Source: Lysinibacillus sp. FSL K6-0232
GTDB taxonomy: Bacteria > Bacillota > Bacilli > Bacillales_A > Planococcaceae
Assembly (NCBI RefSeq): GCF_038008325.1
Contig: NZ_JBBOYW010000001.1
Span: forward strand, 2,470,001 to 2,534,000
DNA length: 64,000 nt
Direction of reading: 5' to 3'
The position numbers were made by a program, and so were the translations under genes. The notes under the pieces were generated by a model that did no database searches, was not told where the DNA came from, and saw only the letters and a program-made list of their open reading frames with translations. Numbering within the stretch: the first letter of the stretch is position 1; each line of letters begins with the position of its first letter. Below are positions 50,522 to 59,554 of this stretch, piece after piece.

Positions 50522-51792
50522 TTGTCTGCCCCTTTATCTGATTGCTTTGAAAATCGCTCTGTCTTATACCATTGCACTTCTTGTCCAGTCAACATGCGCT
50601 TTATTTCTAATAGCAATGACCAAACAACAAGCACAATCCACATTTGAGAGTACGTAAAATACATCAGTATAACGTAAAAGAAATTTTTTCGATTCATTTC
50701 TGTTTTTTCAATACTTAAGGTTATCATCACTTCACCTAGGAATAGTAAAAAGGCTAATACCCATAAAACAAGGGCAATATCACCAACAGTCAATCCAATA
50801 TCATAAAATAAATTAATGATAAACAAAGCATTGGATAAAATAACGCCAAAGAAAAATAGGAAATACGTAAAGAAAAAGTAAAATAAATCAAAAATAATAC
50901 TTTTTCTTTTTAATGTAAAAAATTGACTTAAAAATTTAAGGACGACATATTGGTTACCTCTTGCCCATCTTGTTCGTTGCTTCCACCATACTTTGAGTGT
51001 TTCAGGCTCCTGCTCCCATGTAATAGCCTTTGGAAAAAAGTGAATATGATAGCCTAAATTATAAACACGAATGGTCAGCTCTGTATCTTCTGCTAAAGCT
51101 TTGACATCCCAGCCACCTAGCTGCTCTAAAATCGAACGACGAATGGCAAAGTTTGTCCCAGGAATTGTTGCTACCTTAAACCATTTCCAGCGACCACCTT
51201 GTGCCATCCACTGGAAACAAATTGTTTCGATATTAATAAAACGTGTCAGCCAGGTTTCTGCAGCATTAATAACGCGAAACTTCCCTACTGTGGCGGCTGC
51301 CTTTGGATCATTGATAAGTCCCATTACTAAATACCAGACTGCCATGCGCTCAGGGGTATTATCCGCATCATAAACTACGACAATTTCTCCTGCCGAATCA
51401 GCTAGGGCTGCATTTAATGCAGAGGACTTTCCTTTTCCTTTGTTTGGCTCTACAGTTTCCATCACACGAATAAATGGAAATTTCTCAGCATATTTAGAGG
51501 CGATTACCCCTGTGTCATCTGAGGAATTATCATTTATGACAATGATCTCTAGCTTATCTTTTGGATAATACAAACGCGACATAGCCCGTAATGTTTGTTC
51601 AATAACGAGCGCCTCATTATGTGCAGGAATAAAGACACTAACGGATGGCACATTACGCATCCTTTTAGACCATTGATCGATTGGCTTTTCAAATGAGCGA
51701 AAATGTAAATAACCGCCTTCCATTAAAAACATATGGTAAAGCAGCATGACCCAAATGAGGAAAAGTGAAATAAAAAATAATGTATTAGCCAT
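50518..51792 (-). CDS. ydaM: Family 2 glycosyltransferase, processive polysaccharide synthase
   Basis: Catalytic subunit of 424 residues that polymerises sugars from a nucleotide donor at the inner membrane. GT2 motifs are complete: SVFIPAHNE, IINDNSSDD-type VINDNSSDD, DADN (142-145), AEDTEL (234-239) and the processivity motif QRTRW (272-276). One helix lies at the N-terminus and four or five after residue 295 (channel). There is no PilZ domain, so c-di-GMP control must come from YdaK. Start MANTLF lies within the last codons of ydaL (8-base overlap); the longer ORF start is rejected. Confidence 0.93.
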   Translation of the reverse strand: MANTLFFISLFLIWVMLLYHMFLMEGGYLHFRSFEKPIDQWSKRMRNVPSVSVFIPAHNEALVIEQTLRAMSRLYYPKDKLEIIVINDNSSDDTGVIASKYAEKFPFIRVMETVEPNKGKGKSSALNAALADSAGEIVVVYDADNTPERMAVWYLVMGLINDPKAAATVGKFRVINAAETWLTRFINIETICFQWMAQGGRWKWFKVATIPGTNFAIRRSILEQLGGWDVKALAEDTELTIRVYNLGYHIHFFPKAITWEQEPETLKVWWKQRTRWARGNQYVVLKFLSQFFTLKRKSIIFDLFYFFFTYFLFFFGVILSNALFIINLFYDIGLTVGDIALVLWVLAFLLFLGEVMITLSIEKTEMNRKNFFYVILMYFTYSQMWIVLVVWSLLLEIKRMLTGQEVQWYKTERFSKQSDKGADK

Positions 51793-53218
51793 TCGTTTTC
51801 CTCTCCTCAAATAACCTTTTACGCAAGGTAATACGTAAACGTAAAGTATTCATAAAAAATAATGCTACAAACAATGAAACAATTAAAACAAGCGCCCATA
51901 AAATGGATTCAAATGGCCTTTCATTCCATAGAATTTTTAAACGCTGAAAATTTGTCAATGAAAGATGAACCATTTGTTCGCCATTTTCATGCTGAACAAT
52001 GGTAATATTCTCCGATTTTACTTGCTGCTTCGTTTGACGAAAATTAATGAGCTTAATCTGTGGATGGTTAGTTAAATAATCTGCAAGCTCCTGTACATAA
52101 GCTGCATCACTATAAGCAGGATATTGCATACCGATAACGGAACCGGGCGCTTTTAATAGCAAATCAATTTGCTGTTTCACAGGATAGAAAGGATACATAG
52201 CTGAGTCCATCACCGTTCCTGCTGTTAGGGGATAAATAATATGATTGTCTAGCTGTGCGCTATACAATGACTGATTGCCTTGTTGAATGCTACTTGTAAA
52301 AAGCGCACTATTATCAGTACCCATTGTTGGATAGATGTTACGAAGCGCTAAATATTCAAGACTTTGCTCCATTGAAGTAGCAGCAGAAAGAATAAATGTA
52401 TAGCCTTCTTTTTGTAATTGCTGTAAATAACGTAATAATGTTTTATTATCATGTAAGTAATTGACTTGTTCCTCCACTATAATCGGTGTTACTTCAAGAG
52501 CAACTGGTATATTGTGCTCTGCAAATGCATCTACAACCTTTTTTAGCTTTTGGACATTTGTTTTCATCGTAATATCACTTAACACAATAAACGCTTGATG
52601 TGCTTGTGGCTTCGGTAACTGTAATAGCTCACCTAGTAGCGCTGGCCAATTATATTGCAATGTGCCCTCATTAATAAAAGCCCCAATAAATGACCAATTC
52701 TGCTGCTGGATAATAAACGGATATGACTGATTGATAGCTGAAGCCATCTTGATAATTTTTGCATTGGCAGTCGGTTGCACGCTTTCCCACTGAACAGGTT
52801 TGTTCAAACTTTCCGCTCCAAGTGCTCGCAGCTCTACTACGGGACCTTCCTGCCATTGTGCAAAAGGTGCAAGCTGCAACGCATTGTCACCAATCATTAA
52901 AGCTGGTCCTTGAAATTGATTTAGTGCATCAAGTGCCTTTGCTGGTAGCACTGTTGAATACGTATTAATCACAACGATTCGCTCATAGCGCTGGAGGCTG
53001 TGCGGATAGATATCTTCTAAAGCAATCGTATCTACCGATGTATAAGCTTGTAGTATTTGTTGTACTGCTTGTACATCCTCATTAGGCTGCTTATTGCTTG
53101 TGACATAAATTAATGCAACGTCCTTTTGAGCATCTGCCGCGTATACCGTATGATCTATATGCCATGTATAAAAACAAAGCCAGCCCATTATCAGCCAAAG
53201 GCAATAGTTAGAGCGCAT
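51785..53218 (-). CDS. ydaL: DUF2334 polysaccharide deacetylase-like exopolysaccharide protein
   Basis: A 477-residue extracytoplasmic protein. Signal peptide to about VYA/ADA, a Rossmann-like first part (ALIYVTSNKQPNEDV, RIVVINTYSTV), a TIM-barrel-like DUF2334 part (FIVLSDITMKTNVQKLKKVVDAF, NIPVALEVTPIIV, GYTFILSAATSMEQ) and a C-terminal membrane helix with basic tail. The canonical deacetylase metal His/Asp signature is not evident (LSDITMK stands where a DD is usual), so activity is uncertain. Overlaps ydaK by 11 bases. Confidence 0.85.
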   Translation of the reverse strand: MRSNYCLWLIMGWLCFYTWHIDHTVYAADAQKDVALIYVTSNKQPNEDVQAVQQILQAYTSVDTIALEDIYPHSLQRYERIVVINTYSTVLPAKALDALNQFQGPALMIGDNALQLAPFAQWQEGPVVELRALGAESLNKPVQWESVQPTANAKIIKMASAINQSYPFIIQQQNWSFIGAFINEGTLQYNWPALLGELLQLPKPQAHQAFIVLSDITMKTNVQKLKKVVDAFAEHNIPVALEVTPIIVEEQVNYLHDNKTLLRYLQQLQKEGYTFILSAATSMEQSLEYLALRNIYPTMGTDNSALFTSSIQQGNQSLYSAQLDNHIIYPLTAGTVMDSAMYPFYPVKQQIDLLLKAPGSVIGMQYPAYSDAAYVQELADYLTNHPQIKLINFRQTKQQVKSENITIVQHENGEQMVHLSLTNFQRLKILWNERPFESILWALVLIVSLFVALFFMNTLRLRITLRKRLFEERKTNG

Positions 53219-54065
53219 TTGTTTTCATCTCTCTTTCCAGCTCTGCCAGCAATACATCAAACGTTGCTTCCATCAATGGATAATAGGTAAAGAAGCTTGT
53301 TTTATAGCTTAATGTCACCCATTTACCATTAAGCAATTGATGATTTTTTAAAGCTTGATCTAATTTATTATAAATTATTTCCATATGTTGGTCTGTTGTA
53401 TCAATAAGCAATAGCCCAATATAATTGTCACGAAAGCGAAATTTTTTATCAGTGGCTCTAACCGTCTGTTGAATTTTTTGCGAAAGCTGCTGCCATAAAT
53501 GCTGAACTTCCTTTGCACCGTAAAGCTGCTGAAACTGATTATAGTTCTCAAGCATTAATACTATAAAAACAAATGTATGCTTATGTCGGTCAGACCTACG
53601 CATTTCTTCATTGACGCTTATACGCATACGTGATTCATTATCAAAGCCTGTTTCTACATCTATTGCGACATAGTTCCTTACATCTTCTTGCAGCTTCTTT
53701 AAATAGTGTTCCTGCTCCTTCATTAATTCATGTATCTTTCCCGCACAAAGAATTAACAGCAATAACATAATGCCATAGGCAAAAAACATCTGCATGGAAA
53801 AGGAAGCATTTAAAAATGTTACAGTACCCGATATACCTGTATACAGTAATGTTGAGCCTGTAATAAAAATAAAAATAAGGCTACTAATAAGTCCAAAAAC
53901 AGTTCCTCTCCAAAGTGTAAGTAGTAAGAGCACCAGCAGAAAAGCATACAATAATAAACTTTCAGCATTTAGCCGCAATAAAAAATAAGAAGGTATTTGC
54001 AGCAATAAAATTAATAGCACCCCATAAAGAAAAATGGCTCTATTCCAGTTCATCGTTGTGCGCAT
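53208..54065 (-). CDS. ydaK: Degenerate GGDEF-domain c-di-GMP receptor
   Basis: A 285-residue membrane protein. Three or four transmembrane helices (to about residue 110) precede a GGDEF-fold domain. The catalytic GGDEF is replaced by RDNYI (212-216), so no cyclase activity is expected. The inhibitory-site motif RxxD is present as R203-A-T-D206 five residues upstream, as in c-di-GMP-binding receptors. In Bacillus subtilis YdaK binds c-di-GMP and controls ydaJ-N polymer production. The ATG is 7 bases after AAGGAGG, inside the ydaJ end (26-base overlap). Confidence 0.92.
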   Translation of the reverse strand: MRTTMNWNRAIFLYGVLLILLLQIPSYFLLRLNAESLLLYAFLLVLLLLTLWRGTVFGLISSLIFIFITGSTLLYTGISGTVTFLNASFSMQMFFAYGIMLLLLILCAGKIHELMKEQEHYLKKLQEDVRNYVAIDVETGFDNESRMRISVNEEMRRSDRHKHTFVFIVLMLENYNQFQQLYGAKEVQHLWQQLSQKIQQTVRATDKKFRFRDNYIGLLLIDTTDQHMEIIYNKLDQALKNHQLLNGKWVTLSYKTSFFTYYPLMEATFDVLLAELEREMKTNAL

Positions 54066-55098
54066 TGTCTTCCTCCTTTTCCGCTAGCAGTGGCAGCAAA
54101 TTATCAAAAACATGCGTTGATTGTGTCTGGTTATGGATATAACCTGTCTTTGGGTCACTTTTTAAGGCTGTCATTTTAGCAAGGAACTGCTGTGCCATTT
54201 GTTGTTCATTCAGCTCAAGCATATAGCGCGCTGCCATCGCATAAACGGCTGGTGATTCATAGCTCACGGCTGGCTTATTTGTTGTAGCATTATAGCGACC
54301 ATATAGCTTATCGTCTTGTGTGAACAAATGCAGTAGCCAGTCTTTAAAAGCAGTCGTATCTTCGTTTATAGAGGCTAAGTGGTAGGCTGTATACAATTGT
54401 TCAATCATATGCAATTCTTCATCAAATACATAGCTTTTGGAGGAAAGGTCATAATATTTTGGGAAAAATCCTGCCTCCGAAAATGGTGCATGTTGTAAAA
54501 TAGCTATTTGCTGCTCCGCCTGCTGTTGTGATAATAGTCCATGCTTTTCCATTTGATAAAAAGCAGCGGGCATAATATAGCACAGCGTTAATGTATGTGC
54601 TTTATCATGTGTGTGAACATCCACAAAATCGACAAATAGCTGATCTGCCATACCAAATTGTTGTAAATTTTCGCCAATGTTCTTCCCTAGCCGTATATAA
54701 GAAGCATTATCCCATTTTTCACCTGCTTCCAATAACACACGAATAATGCGTAAATCATCAATCAATGCGTTTACAGACGCTTTTTTCGTTCCTTCTATAC
54801 GCCATACAATAAAATTATCTGTTAAAAAGAAGGTTTTTATGACTTGAACCTGTTCCTCAAAACGAGTTTGGTCACCTTTTTCTAGCAGGTAAGCAAGCCA
54901 TAATCCAGCTGATTCAGATAAATATATATCCTTTTGGCTTGTTAAATCTGTACGCAATAGCCCTTTATCTGTCATTAGCTTGTGAAGGACAAATTGCTCT
55001 GTAGGTGAAAGTGGCTCCTTTGGTAGCGCAGTTTCTTTTTTTGCACAGCTTATTAACATAAACAGCGCACATATCATCACAATAATTTTCTTCTTAAT
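54040..55098 (-). CDS. ydaJ: Glycosyl hydrolase family 8-like lipoprotein; non-canonical start
   Basis: Exported lipoprotein of about 352 residues, first gene of the exopolysaccharide operon. It has an (alpha/alpha)6-barrel-like pattern of paired helices and resembles GH8-type YdaJ, which trims or releases the polymer. Read from an ATT codon the N-terminus becomes MKKKIIVMICALFMLISC, a perfect lipoprotein signal with lipobox LISC; GGGGTG lies 7 bases before it. No ATG/GTG/TTG is in frame near there except GTG five codons later, which would remove all positive charge from the signal. An ATA further upstream after AGGAG is another option. The start is therefore provisional. Confidence 0.82.
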   Translation of the reverse strand: MKKKIIVMICALFMLISCAKKETALPKEPLSPTEQFVLHKLMTDKGLLRTDLTSQKDIYLSESAGLWLAYLLEKGDQTRFEEQVQVIKTFFLTDNFIVWRIEGTKKASVNALIDDLRIIRVLLEAGEKWDNASYIRLGKNIGENLQQFGMADQLFVDFVDVHTHDKAHTLTLCYIMPAAFYQMEKHGLLSQQQAEQQIAILQHAPFSEAGFFPKYYDLSSKSYVFDEELHMIEQLYTAYHLASINEDTTAFKDWLLHLFTQDDKLYGRYNATTNKPAVSYESPAVYAMAARYMLELNEQQMAQQFLAKMTALKSDPKTGYIHNQTQSTHVFDNLLPLLAEKEEDNAHNDELE

Positions 55099-55991
55099 AA
55101 AATCACCCCAAGTACGCCAAAATATATCCTTATCTCCTACATTTTCATTATAATATACTATCCTATACAAACTATAAACATTTCTGTGAAAAAAGCCACA
55201 TTGTATATAAACCAAGACAAAAAATGATATTAAATAGAGCATAAAGATATATCCATTATCATTGTTTTTTATTTTATTTGATATTTATAAAAATTAAATG
55301 CTTTATCTCTTATATTTTTCTTAAATAACAATTACAAATTATTTCTTTTTGGCTACTTTATAAGCCGTAATTAGCACTAATTAAAAGAACTATTTTTAAG
55401 ACTACAAGCAATATATGTAATAACAGTAAAAAAACATTCATTATTGAATAGGTATTGCTCCACGCTCTGGCAATATTTAATAGCTTCACAGGCTGTAAAT
55501 GTCAATTGAGTACAAAAGGTCTTTTCAATCAAGAATATATTCATAAAGTCGTGCAGCGTGAGCACATTCATAATCCCATGTTCCCCCTGATAAAATCAAA
55601 GCAAGTAACGGCTTCTTCATAGCTTTTTAATTTCGGATATGTGCCAATCGCCTTCACCCATAAAAGATAAGAATTGCATTTAAAAGCTACTATTCGAAAA
55701 TATTTGAGAGATAGAATTTAAAAGTTGTCTGCGTCATTTTGTGTAAAGGGTATGGAAGCAACATAATAAAAGCAGCTATTTTCATATTAAAGGCTTCCCC
55801 ATACGTTAAAAATACTTAACGTTGTAACATGTAAAATAATGTTGACCGATAGATTATTGTACCTTAACATACAATATATAGAAAATATTTTTCTATATAT
55901 AGGAAGAGGTGTATTTTATAGAGCGCAAAAAATATTCTGAATATTATGGAAAATGATTTGTTTCACAATAAAATTATTAGGAGGAAATATT
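55099..55991. other. Long AT-rich intergenic region with possible gene relics
   Basis: Nearly 900 bases without a credible gene. A TATAAT on the minus strand near 55145 may serve ydaJ. On the minus strand around 55690-55560, a run of about 36 sensible codons (SYLLWVKAIGTYPKLKSYEE...) ends in stops and frame changes, which looks like a decayed gene of unknown type. A 64-codon minus frame at 55377-55571 has no SD. The region borders the acquired-looking gene and integrase relic that follow. Confidence 0.4.
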
Positions 55992-56549
55992 ATGACAGTT
56001 GCAGTAAAAAATTTTAGCAGCATTATGGACCAAATAAGAGATGCCTATGTAGGAGAGTCTTCTAATGAATTTTCTTTGGCAGAACACATTGGACTTCGGG
56101 CTCCTTCAGTATCTGATACACCTGAAGAATTGCAAAAATTAACACAAGACTATCAGCAGAATGTAAATAATTTTTATGAACAAGAAGAATTAAGCTTAAA
56201 AGAGAATGTTAAACAATTAGAAAATAATGATGTAAATAAAACAGATTTTATTGAGAAGATGCGTAAGAGAAAAGAAGAAGCATTAAAAAAATCTGAAGAC
56301 ATGATTAATAAACTCTATGATTCATTAACAGATTTTGGTGAAGTGCATCCTGCATCACAAATAATAATCCTTACCCTTGCTGATAAGATTGGGGCTTTTA
56401 TACAAGACATTATGAATAAAGTTGTAGATGTCTTTGTTGGTGTAGTAGACGCTGTAAAAAAGGCAATTAGTGTAGCTGTTGATTTTATTTCTTCTACTTT
56501 CAATTCAATTGTTGATTCAACGAAAAACTTCTTTTCTGAGTTATTTTAA
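55992..56549 (+). CDS. Hypothetical amphipathic helical protein
   Basis: A 185-residue protein I do not recognise. The N-terminal half is charged and helical (EELQKLTQDYQQNVNNFYEQEE, DFIEKMRKRKEEALKKSEDM). The last ~75 residues are a long run of amphipathic/hydrophobic helix (ASQIIILTLADKIGAFI, MNKVVDVFVGVVDAVKKA, FISSTFNSIVDSTKNFF) without Cys. Such tails occur in membrane-active, apolipoprotein-like or secreted helical proteins; no signal peptide is seen. The ATG is 7 bases after AGGAGG. The gene is more A+T-rich than its neighbours, has its own terminator and lies beside an integrase remnant, which suggests acquisition. Confidence 0.7.
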   Translation: MTVAVKNFSSIMDQIRDAYVGESSNEFSLAEHIGLRAPSVSDTPEELQKLTQDYQQNVNNFYEQEELSLKENVKQLENNDVNKTDFIEKMRKRKEEALKKSEDMINKLYDSLTDFGEVHPASQIIILTLADKIGAFIQDIMNKVVDVFVGVVDAVKKAISVAVDFISSTFNSIVDSTKNFFSELF

Positions 56550-56571
56550 ATAATAATGAATAAATGACTGA

Positions 56572-56603
56572 AAGCAGGACTGTTTACGGACAGTCTTGTT
56601 TTC
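56572..56603 (+). terminator. Terminator of the 55992 gene
   Basis: AAGCAGGACTGT / ACAGTCTTGTTT pairs over 12 positions with G-U pairs, 6-base loop, T-rich end. Confidence 0.75.
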
Positions 56604-56788
56604 CCTATTTAATATCTACACCAGCATATTTTTTCAAAGACTATCATATTTATTAAGCCAACTATCAAAAGTACAAGGTATTCTTTGCTTGTCCTCTACA
56701 GATGATAAGTTTTTTACTCACCCTATTATTTAAACGCTCCACAGCTTTACTATATGCCCCTACAAATACAGCTGAAATGAAATGAAAC

Positions 56789-57321
56789 GAATTATCTTAC
56801 ACCCGCTCAGCTTAGTACTGCTGGATTGTATCAAGCGGAAAATATAGCGTACTATAGCTTATTTTTAATCATCGCCTATACAGGGGTGCGAAAAGGAGAG
56901 GCGTTGGGGCTTCCATGGCGAAATATCGACTTTGCCAATCAAACAACTACTATTGAGCGCACTATCACAGAACTATCGAAAGGCTGTCAAAGTATTGTTG
57001 CTTTCACATGGTCGGACACTGCATAGTGACAGAGCGAAGGTTAATTCGTTTATTTTCCTTTCACCACATACAACAAAGCCCTTTGAACCTACTGGCTTAA
57101 ATGCTACATTTAATCGCATGGTAGCAACGGCTGAACTGCCAGCTACTACTATTCATGGATTACAACATACACATGCGACACTTCTTATTGAATAATGGTA
57201 TCTCTATTAAGACAAGCGCTGAACTACACCTGAAATAATTCCTACAGCATACGGACATGTACTAAAGGAAACAGTATCCGTATTTAGTGAAAGTTTAAAC
57301 GCAATTGGGGCTAGCATCTAG
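56789..57321 (+). pseudogene. Decayed tyrosine recombinase (phage/ICE integrase) C-terminal part
   Basis: Fragments of one integrase in different frames. IAYTGVRKGEALGLPWRNIDF holds the first catalytic Arg. After a frameshift near 56990-57020 come the segment FLSPHTTKPFEPTGLNATFNRM and the box TTIHGLQHTHATLL, with Gln replacing the catalytic Arg of HxLRHT. After more stops the ending is YGHVLKETVSVFSESL. The N-terminal half is missing. It cannot be active, and marks an old integration. Confidence 0.85.
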
Positions 57322-57368
57322 CTAACCCCCTCTTAAACCGCTTCATATCAATGTTTTTGTACTACTCG

Positions 57369-57905
57369 TTATTTTACAAGCTGTAAAATTGTTTTAAATT
57401 GTGGATGGTCGGCACGTTGTAACAGTTCGTATAAAATCATTTCTGTGCTTGTTGGAGCAATACCGAGCGCCTGCATTTTAGCTAGCCCAATATCTTTATT
57501 CGCCTTAGTGCGAGAGGACACAGCATCCACCACAACCTCAACCTCAAAACCTTGCTCCTTCAGTTGTCTTGCTGTTTGATATACACAAATATGTGTTTCA
57601 ATGCCTGTCACAATAAATTGTGAACGACCACTTTCTTTCATAGCCTTGACAAATGCTTCTTCTTGACACGCACTAAAAGCCATTTTCGCTATTGCCTGTC
57701 CCTGTAAATGTTGGGCAATCTCCAGTGCTGTGCCCCCTAATCGACTTGGATTTTGCTCCAGCCATAAAATCGGCACCTCCAATGCTTGCATTGCCTGTAC
57801 TAGCCTTGCTACATTCCCAATTACCGTTTCACTATCATCTACAATTGTTGCGAGCTTTCCTTGCACATCTACAACAACTAAACACGCTTCTTCCACTGTA
57901 AACAT
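57369..57905 (-). CDS. Isochorismatase-family cysteine hydrolase
   Basis: A 178-residue cytoplasmic hydrolase of the YcaC/nicotinamidase-like fold. The catalytic triad is visible: D13 (VVVDVQGK), K74 (AIAKMAFSA) and nucleophile C107 (GIETHICVYQTA), with the cis-peptide neighbourhood TGIETH. The substrate is unknown; close relatives include YcaC-type proteins of uncertain activity. The ATG of MFTVEEA follows AGGAGTG. It is convergent with the integrase relic and monocistronic. Confidence 0.88.
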   Translation of the reverse strand: MFTVEEACLVVVDVQGKLATIVDDSETVIGNVARLVQAMQALEVPILWLEQNPSRLGGTALEIAQHLQGQAIAKMAFSACQEEAFVKAMKESGRSQFIVTGIETHICVYQTARQLKEQGFEVEVVVDAVSSRTKANKDIGLAKMQALGIAPTSTEMILYELLQRADHPQFKTILQLVK

Positions 57906-58226
57906 TTGTTAAACACTCCTTTCTCTATTTATTATACAAAAAACTACTTCTCTATTGTTATGCGTTCACTACACATGCTATAAACACGAACATTACTAAA
58001 CAATATAACTATAAATAGCTTTTAATAACGAAAGTTACAGAGAAATAAATATATTATTTTTAATTTTATTCGTGTTTAAATCATTATCCTGCTTAAAATA
58101 TGTAGATTTTGTTGCGCGCCTGTCGATATTTTGCTCAAATATTAAGAATTTTATTTTTTCTTGTGAAAATTAAGGTATAATTCAGTAAAGTTCGTTATCT
58201 TACAACAAAATAAGGAGTGTATCACT
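57906..58226. other. Intergenic region upstream of serC
   Basis: No gene seen. A TATAAT at 58176-58181 with SD AAGGAGTG 30 bases later probably starts the serC transcript. The GC-richer GTTGCGCGCCTGTCG near 58110 is unlike its surroundings. No riboswitch fold was recognised. Confidence 0.5.
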
Positions 58227-59318
58227 TTGACAAAACGTGCATACAATTTTAATGCAGGTCCATCTGCACTACCACAAGAAGTATTAGAAAAAGCTCAGAA
58301 ACAATTAGTAAACTTCCGTGATTCAGGTATGTCCATTATGGAAATGAGTCACCGTAGTGCTATTTTCGACATCGTACATAATGAAGCCATTGCTTTACTT
58401 AAGGAGCTTTATGCTATCCCTGAAAATTATGAGGTGCTATTCCTACAAGGCGGTGCAAGCCTTCAATTTACAATGGTTCCTATGAATTTTTTAACAACGG
58501 AGCAACAAGCTAGCTACGTATTAACAGGGTCATGGTCTGAAAAAGCCTTCAAGGAAGCAAAACTATTTGGTACACCTGTTGAAGCAGCAAGCACAAAAGA
58601 CCAGCAATATCGCAGTATTCCTGCCTTAGAGGATATTCATTTTACTGAAGACGATGCTTATGTGCATATTACTTCAAATAATACAATCTACGGTACACAA
58701 TGGAAGAAGTTCCCTGAAACAGGAAATGTACCATTAATCGCCGATATGTCTAGTGATATTTTGTCAAAGCCTATTGATATTGAAAAATTCGGCTTAATCT
58801 ACGCAGGGGCACAAAAAAATCTTGGGCCTTCAGGTGTAACAGTCGTTATTATTCGCAAAGACCTACTTGAAAAAGCGCATAAAACGATTCCAACAATGCT
58901 AAAATACACAACGCATGCAGATAGTAATTCTCTTTATAATACACCTCCAACATTTGGTATCTATATGCTAGGAGAGGTCTTAAAATGGGTAGCCGCTAAA
59001 GGTGGCGTTGCTGAAATTGAGAAGCATAATGAATTGAAGGCAAAAGTTATTTATGATGCCATTGATAATAGCAATGGTTTCTATAAAGGACATGCGACAC
59101 CAGAAAGTCGCTCACTTATGAATATTACATTCCGCGTTGCAGATGAAGAACTTGAACAGCAATTCCTTACTGAGGCGAAAGCAGCGGGCTTTGTAGGGCT
59201 AAATGGGCATCGTTCTGTAGGTGGCTGCCGTGCTTCCACTTATAATGCCGTACCATTAGAGGCATGTGAAGCTTTACGAGATTTTATGGTAGATTTCCAA
59301 CAAAAGCATCAAGCATAA
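58227..59318 (+). CDS. serC: Phosphoserine aminotransferase
   Basis: Converts 3-phosphohydroxypyruvate and glutamate to phosphoserine (serine pathway; also in pyridoxal phosphate synthesis in some bacteria). A 363-residue fold-type I PLP enzyme: N-terminal YNFNAGPSALP, GGASLQF, TSNNTIYGTQW, ADMSSDI and Schiff-base K197 in YAGAQKNLGPSG. The substrate loop GHRSVGGCRASTYNA is near the C-terminus. The TTG start is 7 bases after AAGGAGTG. It is a single gene with its own terminator; no serA is adjacent. Confidence 0.97.
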   Translation: MTKRAYNFNAGPSALPQEVLEKAQKQLVNFRDSGMSIMEMSHRSAIFDIVHNEAIALLKELYAIPENYEVLFLQGGASLQFTMVPMNFLTTEQQASYVLTGSWSEKAFKEAKLFGTPVEAASTKDQQYRSIPALEDIHFTEDDAYVHITSNNTIYGTQWKKFPETGNVPLIADMSSDILSKPIDIEKFGLIYAGAQKNLGPSGVTVVIIRKDLLEKAHKTIPTMLKYTTHADSNSLYNTPPTFGIYMLGEVLKWVAAKGGVAEIEKHNELKAKVIYDAIDNSNGFYKGHATPESRSLMNITFRVADEELEQQFLTEAKAAGFVGLNGHRSVGGCRASTYNAVPLEACEALRDFMVDFQQKHQA

Positions 59319-59322
59319 TGAC

Positions 59323-59367
59323 AAACGACGATGAATTACGCTTCTGTAATGATTCGTCGTTTTTTTA
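59323..59367 (+). terminator. Terminator of serC
   Basis: AAACGACGATGAATTAC / GTAATGATTCGTCGTT stem with small internal mismatches, then T7. Confidence 0.88.
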
Positions 59368-59554
59368 GTTGGAAAACTATATGATTTATAGCAAATTTAA
59401 CGCTTAGGGCTTTGCACAGCGCAAAAGATTTTGAGAAAAATATAGTTTTTTCAATTGCCTAGCGGACATATTACCAAGCTTTAGCGCTTCTCTAAACATA
59501 GATTATTACTGTAAGGGTTACTCTTACGAATCTAGTCGAAGGGAGGTCTTGAGA

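Noticed and set aside
55377-55571. Minus-strand 64-codon frame in the long intergenic region
   Set aside because: No SD and no recognisable family; more likely part of a decayed region.
59373-59449. Inverted repeat AAAACTATAT / ATATAGTTTT after serC
   Set aside because: AT-only 10-mers are common by chance in this composition; no other sign of an element.
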